From contig JANQKO010000547.1 in assembly GCA_028281075.1 (NCBI GenBank), positions 1 to 5,682 on the forward strand: DNA of 5,682 bases. The letters are read 5' to 3'. The DNA comes from Alphaproteobacteria bacterium (GTDB lineage: Bacteria > Pseudomonadota > Alphaproteobacteria > GCA-2731375). The translations under genes and the position numbers were made by a program. The notes beneath the pieces are model-generated. The model was not told the DNA's origin and searched no databases. It saw nothing but the letters and a program-made list of their open reading frames with translations. Position 1 is the first letter of the stretch, and every line of letters starts with the position of its first letter. Shown one piece after another: positions 1 to 4,003 of this stretch.

Positions 1-261
1 GACCAGCAGGTTGGCGAAGGTGATCAGCCGGTCCGACATGCCGGCCCGGTTCATCAGGTCGCCGGCCATGAGGAACATGGGAATCGCCAGCAGGATGAAC
101 AGGTCGAGACCACCGAACAGGCGCTCGGGCAGCATCTGCAGCAGCAAGTCGGCGCCGTTGATCGTGAAGTAGAGCGCCGAGGCGAACAGCATCGAGAAGG
201 CGATCGGCATGCCGAGCAGCAGCGCGAGCGCGAAGACCAGGATGAAGGCGCCGATGCCCAT
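1..261 (-). CDS. dctM: TRAP transporter large permease subunit, DctM family (partial, N-terminal 87 residues)
   Basis: This is the start of the large, ion-coupled channel subunit of a TRAP transporter, an inner-membrane protein usually of about 425 residues with 12 or so helices. It drives solute uptake using an ion gradient, in complex with DctQ and DctP. The visible part begins MGIGAFILVF, has a hydrophobic first segment (about residues 2-34) with the family-typical GMPIAF at 17-22, and then the conserved stretch AIPMFLMAGDLMNRAGMSDR at 59-78, which resembles the IPLF-LAG-LM-R-G-S pattern of DctM proteins. The reading frame is open to the window edge, so the C-terminal four-fifths lies outside. 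The start ATG (261-259) overlaps the dctQ stop by one base (TGATG) and has only a weak purine stretch before it, so translation is probably coupled to dctQ. The family is clear. The substrate cannot be read from this subunit. Confidence 0.93.
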   Translation of the reverse strand, partial: MGIGAFILVFALALLLGMPIAFSMLFASALYFTINGADLLLQMLPERLFGGLDLFILLAIPMFLMAGDLMNRAGMSDRLITFANLLV

Positions 262-812
262 CAGCGCGCCCCGGGCTCGGTCGAGATCGCGATCCGCCGC
301 CGTTCGGCCTCGGCCAGCGGATCGTCCAGGTCCCGGCCACGGACCAGCGAGGCGGCCTTGAGCGCGAAGCGAATGAGGGCGAAGGCGCAGATCAGCGCGC
401 CGCCCGCGGGGATCGCCATGAGTGGCCAGAACATCGAGGCGCCGAGCCCGACCGCCTGCATGAAGGCCATGTCCTGGGCCCGCGCATAGCCTTCGAACAG
501 CAGCAGCGCGCCGATAAAGGCGGTGGCCAGGTGAACCACCGCCTGGACGGCCAGGCGTGGGCGGACGGGCAGGACGTTCTGGAAGCTGGGGATCGCCAGG
601 TGGTCGTCGAGCCGCACCAGCAGCCCCACGCCCAGCAGGATCATCCAGATGAGCGCGTAGCGGGCCAGTTCCTCGGCCCAGGAGAACGAGAAGGAAAAGC
701 CGTAGCGCAGGACGATCTGCATGGTGATCAGGCAGAACAGGCCCAGCAGGATGGCCTGGCAGAGCCAGGTCAGGAGCCGTGCGGCGGCGGCGGCGATGCG
801 GAAGACGGGCAT
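261..812 (-). CDS. dctQ: TRAP transporter small permease subunit, DctQ family
   Basis: This 183-residue integral membrane protein is the small subunit that partners DctM in TRAP uptake systems. Four hydrophobic segments are visible at about residues 12-35, 49-68, 88-108 and 127-152, as expected. The family signature lies just before helix 2: FSWAEELARYALIWMILLG (residues 43-61), with the conserved W45 and the acidic pair E47/E48. A charged, presumably cytoplasmic tail of about 30 residues follows helix 4. Length is normal for the family. I kept the ATG at 812 because no in-frame start exists between it and the dctP stop, although no convincing Shine-Dalgarno sequence precedes it. A very strong hairpin ends 11 bases upstream of the start. 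The gene sits 58 bp after dctP and overlaps dctM by one base, so it is the middle gene of the transport operon. Confidence 0.94.
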   Translation of the reverse strand: MPVFRIAAAAARLLTWLCQAILLGLFCLITMQIVLRYGFSFSFSWAEELARYALIWMILLGVGLLVRLDDHLAIPSFQNVLPVRPRLAVQAVVHLATAFIGALLLFEGYARAQDMAFMQAVGLGASMFWPLMAIPAGGALICAFALIRFALKAASLVRGRDLDDPLAEAERRRIAISTEPGAR

Positions 813-823
813 GGCGATACGGC

Positions 824-860
824 CGCCCGGCCCCGCGCCGTTCCGGCGCGGTGCCGGGCG
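824..860 (-). repeat. Strong GC hairpin in the dctP-dctQ gap
   Basis: The 58-base gap between dctP and dctQ is mostly one inverted repeat. An outer stem pairs 824-831 (CGCCCGGC) with 853-860 (GCCGGGCG), an inner stem pairs 833-840 (CCGCGCCG) with 844-851 (CGGCGCGG), a single mismatch lies at 832/852, and the loop is three bases (841-843). All 16 paired positions are G:C. No U-run follows on the transcribed minus strand, so it does not look like an intrinsic terminator. By analogy with hairpins after malE and other binding-protein genes, it may protect the upstream mle-dctP message from 3' exonucleases and lower dctQM expression. That role is inference. Confidence 0.8.
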
Positions 861-870
861 CCGGTGGGCA

Positions 871-1899
871 TCAGCGGTAGCCGAACGCGGCCTCGGCCTT
901 GGCCACCTCGTCCTTCAGCAGGGCCAGCAGCTCGGGATCGGCATCCTTCTCGATCATCGGCATGGTGGCGGCCTGCGCGGCCTCCTGGAAGCGGCGCTTT
1001 TCCGCGGCGGTCAGGCCGTGAATGGTCATGCCGGCCTGGCGCAGCGTCTCGGTGTCGCGCTGCTCGGTCGCCACGGCCAGGCCACGCATGGTCTTGGCGG
1101 CCACCACCGCGCCCTGGCGCACCGCCGCCTTCAGGTCGTCGGGCAGCGACTGGTACCACTTCTCGGACACCAGGAAGAGATAGGCGCCGTAGACGTGGCC
1201 GTCGAGCACCAGGTGCTTCTGCACCTCGTAGAGCTTGACCTGGATGAAGTTGGAGACCGGGTTCTCCTGCCCGTCGACCACGTTGGTCTGGAGCGCCGAG
1301 TAGAGCTCGGACCAGGCGATGGGCGTGGCCGAGGCGCCGAGGCCATTGACCATGGCGATGTGCACGGGATTGGTCATGGTGCGGATCTTCAGGCCCTGCA
1401 GGTCCTCGAGCCGGGTGACCGGTGTCGCCGCGGTCGAGAAATGGCGGTAGCCGATCTCGCCGAAGGCCAGCGGGCGCAGCCCAACCGTCGCGGCCATCTT
1501 TTCGGAGATCGCCGCGCCGAAAGGTCCGTCGAGCACGGCCCAGGCAACCTCGCGGTTCACGAACAGGTAGGGAACCGACAGAAGCTGTATGTCGGGGAAC
1601 AGCGCCGCCACGGGTCCGTCGGCCATGTCGGCACCCTGGATGATGCCGGCGCGGACCTGGCCCGGCATGTCCTCCATCTTGCCCAACTGGCCCTTGGCGA
1701 AGAGCTGGACGTCGATCCGCCCGCCCGAACGTGCCTCGATCTCGGACTCCAGCACCGTCTTGGGCAGCCAATGGATCGAGATCTCGTCGTCCTTGATGCT
1801 GGGCGTCGACCATTTCATCGTGACGTCCTGCGCCGCGGCGCTGCCGGCGGCCAGGCCGACAAGGACGGCCGCCGCCGTCAGGGTGATGCCTTTGATCAT
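871..1899 (-). CDS. dctP: TRAP transporter periplasmic solute-binding protein, DctP family
   Basis: This 342-residue extracytoplasmic receptor captures the substrate, almost certainly an organic acid, and delivers it to DctQM. The N-terminus is a Sec signal peptide: K3, a hydrophobic core at residues 5-18, and an AxA-type site after A23 (GSAAA then QDV). The mature protein carries DctP hallmarks. GYRHFST (150-156) contains R152. DLQGLKIRTM (166-175) contains R173, the position of the conserved arginine that binds the ligand carboxylate in family structures. SELYSALQTNVVDGQENP (197-214) is the classic hinge-proximal signature. Length is typical. The ATG is preceded by a strong Shine-Dalgarno GGGAGG. 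It lies 31 bp after the enolase-superfamily gene, suggesting one transcript and a shared substrate. The exact ligand is not readable. A sugar acid is the best guess from context. Confidence 0.95.
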   Translation of the reverse strand: MIKGITLTAAAVLVGLAAGSAAAQDVTMKWSTPSIKDDEISIHWLPKTVLESEIEARSGGRIDVQLFAKGQLGKMEDMPGQVRAGIIQGADMADGPVAALFPDIQLLSVPYLFVNREVAWAVLDGPFGAAISEKMAATVGLRPLAFGEIGYRHFSTAATPVTRLEDLQGLKIRTMTNPVHIAMVNGLGASATPIAWSELYSALQTNVVDGQENPVSNFIQVKLYEVQKHLVLDGHVYGAYLFLVSEKWYQSLPDDLKAAVRQGAVVAAKTMRGLAVATEQRDTETLRQAGMTIHGLTAAEKRRFQEAAQAATMPMIEKDADPELLALLKDEVAKAEAAFGYR

Positions 1900-1906
1900 C
1901 TCGTTT

Positions 1907-1912
1907 CCTCCC
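1907..1912 (-). promoter_or_regulatory. Ribosome binding site of dctP
   Basis: The minus strand reads GGGAGG followed by seven bases and then the dctP ATG. It is the best Shine-Dalgarno match in the leftward operon, which fits the need for more binding protein than membrane subunits and supports the chosen start. Confidence 0.85.
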
Positions 1913-1930
1913 GTTGGTCAGGTCTTTCGG

Positions 1931-3118
1931 TCAAGCCTTGATACCGGCCTTGATCATCATGGCCTCGGCCTCGGCGCGCAGCGTCATGCCGAAGCCGGGC
2001 CGGGTCGGCACCTCGAAGACGCCGTCCCGCGGCTGCGGATCCTCCTCGAAGAGGTCCCGGTTGCAGGCCTTTAGGGCGTAGCTGTGATGCTCGTGAATCT
2101 CGAAATTGGTGATGGCGGCTTCGAACTGCAGCGCGATGGCGGTGGCCAGCGGCGAGCCGCAGACATGGGCCTGGACCGTGATGTCGTGCGTCTCGGCGAG
2201 GTCGGCGATCCGCATCCCTTCGGTGATGCCGCCGGCCAGACCCAGGTCGGGCTGCGCCATGTCGATCGCCTGGGCCTCGAAATAGGGCTGAAAGCCCCAG
2301 CGCGTATAGAGCCGCTCGCCGGCGGCGAGCGGGGCGGGCGCGCGATGCCGTAGCGCCACGTGCGCCGAGGGGGCGTTGTAGTGCGTCGGCTCCTCGATCA
2401 GCAGGATGCCGAGATCGGCGACCAGCTCGGCCAGTTGCAGCGCGCCCTCGCGCGAGGTGAAGGAGTGCAGCTCGAGGATGATGTCGGTATCCGGGCCGGC
2501 GCCCTCGCGGATCGCCTCCATGCGCCGCCGGGCCATGCGCCGCCTGTCGGGCGTGAAGAAGCCGCGCAGCCGGTGATCGCGCGTGCCGTCCGGCGCGATC
2601 ATCACCGGATCGACCTTGACGCAGTCATAGCCTTCGTCGCGGGCGCGCGCCGCGGCATCGCGGTAGGCCGCCGGCTCCGTCAGGTTGACGGCGGTCTGCG
2701 ACCAGTCGAACTGGAGCTGGCTGGCGTAGCAGCGCAGCGGCGCCGGGGTATCGGCGCCGAGCAGCCGGTGCACGGGCTGTTCCAGGAGCCGTCCCTTGAT
2801 GTCCCACAGCGCCGCGTCGAGGGCGCTCATGGCACCGAAGACCACCGGACCGCCGCCCTCGGCCCAGAATGACTTGCGCAGCATGTCGGCCCAGATCGTG
2901 CCCGTGGCCATGGCATCGCGGCCCAGCACGAAGCGCTCGGCGAGGGCGAGGATCATCGGCGCGCCGGCCGGCGCGCCGGTGCCGTAGGCCATCCCCAGCT
3001 CGCCCAGGCCGATGGTGCCGTCCTCGGCCGTGACGCGGGCGAACACCGGACGCCAGGAGGCGATGCCGTCCGCCCCCGACAACTCGATTTCCAGTGCCTC
3101 CACCTCGACGATGCGCAT
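1931..3118 (-). CDS. Enolase-superfamily enzyme, mandelate racemase / galactonate dehydratase-like
   Basis: This 395-residue cytoplasmic enzyme belongs to the mandelate racemase/muconate lactonizing group, which abstracts a proton alpha to a carboxylate using a Mg2+ site. Residues 1-125 form the capping domain, and the barrel follows to about 370. Predicted metal ligands are E216 (IILELHSF), E242 (LIEEP) and E268 (AGERLY). Acid/base candidates are H218 and the D291-H318 pair (QPDLGLAGG and QAHVCGSPL), with E343 in FEIHEHH. The spacings (E216 to E242 to E268, 26 each; then 50 to H318; D291 to H318, 27) match what I recall for D-galactonate and D-mannonate dehydratases. K168-V-D170 replaces the KxK base motif of true mandelate racemase. 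A sugar-acid dehydratase is therefore most likely, an epimerase or racemase possible. Unusually, the first metal ligand is Glu, not Asp. It heads the transport operon, so it probably acts on the imported acid. A GGGGA ribosome site lies seven bases before the ATG. Confidence 0.93.
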   Translation of the reverse strand: MRIVEVEALEIELSGADGIASWRPVFARVTAEDGTIGLGELGMAYGTGAPAGAPMILALAERFVLGRDAMATGTIWADMLRKSFWAEGGGPVVFGAMSALDAALWDIKGRLLEQPVHRLLGADTPAPLRCYASQLQFDWSQTAVNLTEPAAYRDAAARARDEGYDCVKVDPVMIAPDGTRDHRLRGFFTPDRRRMARRRMEAIREGAGPDTDIILELHSFTSREGALQLAELVADLGILLIEEPTHYNAPSAHVALRHRAPAPLAAGERLYTRWGFQPYFEAQAIDMAQPDLGLAGGITEGMRIADLAETHDITVQAHVCGSPLATAIALQFEAAITNFEIHEHHSYALKACNRDLFEEDPQPRDGVFEVPTRPGFGMTLRAEAEAMMIKAGIKA

Positions 3119-3125
3119 GCTTTCG

Positions 3126-3130
3126 TCCCC
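3126..3130 (-). promoter_or_regulatory. Ribosome binding site of the enolase-superfamily gene
   Basis: The minus strand reads GGGGA, seven bases before the ATG at 3118. It is a moderate match and supports this start, from which the N-terminal strand (MRIVEVEALEIEL) has the usual family look. Confidence 0.6.
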
Positions 3131-3152
3131 GGTCCCGTTGCCGCGAGAAATG

Positions 3153-3181
3153 TTGATTGCATATTGTATGCAGTATAAAAT
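3153..3181 (+). promoter_or_regulatory. Predicted sigma-70 promoter of the gntR gene
   Basis: TTGATT (3153-3158) and TAAAAT (3176-3181) are separated by 17 bases, the optimal spacer, inside the only AT-rich patch of the window. Transcription would start near 3188, giving a leader of about 67 bases. The spacer contains most of the inverted repeat at 3158-3172, so the same bound protein would close this promoter and the opposing one. Confidence 0.55.
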
Positions 3182-3185
3182 ATGC
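3158..3185. promoter_or_regulatory. Probable operator for the GntR regulator: perfect inverted repeat plus extra half-site
   Basis: TGCATA-TTG-TATGCA (3158-3172) is a perfect 6+3+6 inverted repeat. A further TATGC copy lies at 3181-3185, forming a second dyad of GCATATT (3159-3165) with AATATGC (3179-3185). GntR regulators of the FCD branch usually bind short dyads of this size between their own gene and the divergent target operon. The position over both predicted promoters fits autorepression and substrate induction. The sequence shows the repeats. The assignment to this particular regulator is inference from position. Confidence 0.68.
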
Positions 3186-3192
3186 CCGTCAA
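3163..3192 (-). promoter_or_regulatory. Predicted sigma-70 promoter of the leftward catabolic operon
   Basis: On the minus strand, TTGACG (3192-3187, five of six to TTGACA) is followed after 18 bases by TACAAT (3168-3163, five of six to TATAAT). Transcription would start near 3156, leaving an untranslated leader of about 38 bases before the enzyme start at 3118. The -10 box lies inside the inverted repeat at 3158-3172, so a repressor bound there would block it directly. The call rests on motif matches only. Confidence 0.6.
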
Positions 3193-3242
3193 GTTGCCTT
3201 CTTGTCCCGCGTGCCGATGGGCGTTATGAGGGTCGAAACTGA

Positions 3243-3250
3243 GGGAGGGG
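3243..3250 (+). promoter_or_regulatory. Ribosome binding site of the gntR gene
   Basis: GGGAGGGG, with its GGAGG core at 3244-3248, lies six bases before the ATG at 3255. An in-frame stop (TGA at 3240-3242) excludes any longer start, and this site fixes 3255 as the start rather than the adjacent GTG. Confidence 0.85.
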
Positions 3251-3254
3251 TGCC

Positions 3255-3938
3255 ATGGTGAAATTGGCGCGCACCTCGATGACCGACCAGGTGGTCAGCT
3301 ATCTGCGCGAGGCGATCGTGCTTGGCGATCTGCCGATGGGGGCGGCCCTGTCGGAAGTCCGGATCGCCGGCGAGATGGGCGTCAGCCGTACGCCGGTCCG
3401 CGAGGCGCTCCAGCGTCTTGCCGTCGAGGGGCTGGTCGTGCACAGCGCCTTCCGGGACACGTGCGTCTTCACGGTCACGCATGACGAGCTGGATCGCATG
3501 GTCGACTTCCGCGAGATCATCGAGGGGGGCGCGATCATCCACGCCATGAAGACGAACCTGTCGGGCCTTCGCGACGGCGTCGATCGGGTGATCGCGGGCA
3601 TGGAAAAGGCGGTCGCGCGCCGCAACGTGCGGCGCTACCTGAGTCTCGACACCGACCTGCACGCGGTCATCGTCGCGGCGTCGCGGAACTCCTACCTGAT
3701 CGACGCGAACAAGCTGGTGGCGACGAAGATGGCGGCGCTGCGCACCGCGCTGTCGATGGACATCCAGCTTATCGAGCGCTCCTGGAACACGCATCAGGAG
3801 ATTCACGACCTGATCGCCACGGGCGATCCCGACGCCGCCGAGCGGCGCCTGCGCCGCCACGTGCGCGACACCAAATCGCTTTTTGTCGCCGGACCCGGCG
3901 TCGTGCGCGACGGCGGCGCCGTCTCGAAGGCGGGATGA
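3255..3938 (+). CDS. GntR family transcriptional regulator, FCD (FadR) subfamily
   Basis: This 227-residue DNA-binding regulator probably responds to the acid or a pathway intermediate. Residues 1-70 form the winged helix-turn-helix, with the recognition region GVSRTPVREALQRLAVEGLV (42-61) that is diagnostic for GntR proteins. Residues about 77-208 are the all-helical FCD ligand domain. Its metal/ligand residues can be placed as D132 and H136 (LDTDLHAVI), H180 (NTHQEIHDLI) and H202 (RRHV), the usual D-x3-H...H...H set, all intact. The REIIEGGAI segment (86-94) matches the early FCD helix. Length is normal, with a short disordered tail. It is divergent from the enzyme-TRAP operon across 136 bp containing an inverted repeat, the classic arrangement of a local repressor. 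Its stop overlaps the ATG of a 22-codon ORF leading into the molybdoenzyme gene. Effector identity is unknown. Confidence 0.96.
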   Translation: MVKLARTSMTDQVVSYLREAIVLGDLPMGAALSEVRIAGEMGVSRTPVREALQRLAVEGLVVHSAFRDTCVFTVTHDELDRMVDFREIIEGGAIIHAMKTNLSGLRDGVDRVIAGMEKAVARRNVRRYLSLDTDLHAVIVAASRNSYLIDANKLVATKMAALRTALSMDIQLIERSWNTHQEIHDLIATGDPDAAERRLRRHVRDTKSLFVAGPGVVRDGGAVSKAG

Positions 3939-4003
3939 GGGCGGCCGTCATCATCGCCGGGACCGCCGCTGGCCGCGACAGCCGGGCCGGGCGCGCGCCA
4001 TGA
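3935..4003 (+). CDS. Possible 22-codon coupling ORF between gntR and the molybdoenzyme gene
   Basis: An ATG at 3935 overlaps the gntR stop (ATGA), and its 22 codons end in a TGA at 4001-4003 that overlaps the next gene's ATG at 4000 (again ATGA). The peptide starts MRAAVIIAG and ends RAGRAP. It has no recognisable domain and is too short for a membrane protein, although residues 3-12 are hydrophobic. A weak AAGG lies four bases before its start, within gntR. The exact fit suggests that ribosomes finishing gntR could restart here and again at the molybdoenzyme, which lacks a clear ribosome site of its own. It may equally be a chance open frame in GC-rich DNA. No function is claimed for the peptide. 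Confidence 0.35.
   Translation: MRAAVIIAGTAAGRDSRAGRAP

Noticed and set aside
824..860. Intrinsic terminator after dctP
   Set aside because: The stem is strong, but no T-run follows on the transcribed strand and dctQ/dctM must be transcribed through it, so terminator is not the best label.
770..1813. Open minus-strand frame of 347 codons overlapping dctP in another register
   Set aside because: The frame offset from dctP yields an Arg/Gly/Pro-rich product lacking any motif. DctP in the true frame explains the region completely.
721..1941. Long open frame on the plus strand (406 codons) opposite dctP
   Set aside because: It is antisense to a well-supported DctP with signal peptide and family motifs. 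Its product is rich in H, R, G and Q with no domain, as expected of a mirrored frame in GC-rich coding DNA.
3217..3261. Short upstream ORF in the gntR leader (14 codons, overlapping the gntR start)
   Set aside because: No ribosome site precedes its ATG, the peptide has no special codon run suggesting attenuation, and the gntR Shine-Dalgarno is strong on its own.
3189..3860. Minus-strand open frame of 223 codons opposite gntR
   Set aside because: It is the mirror of the gntR coding frame. It has no family features, and a real gene there would conflict with the regulator and its strong ribosome site.
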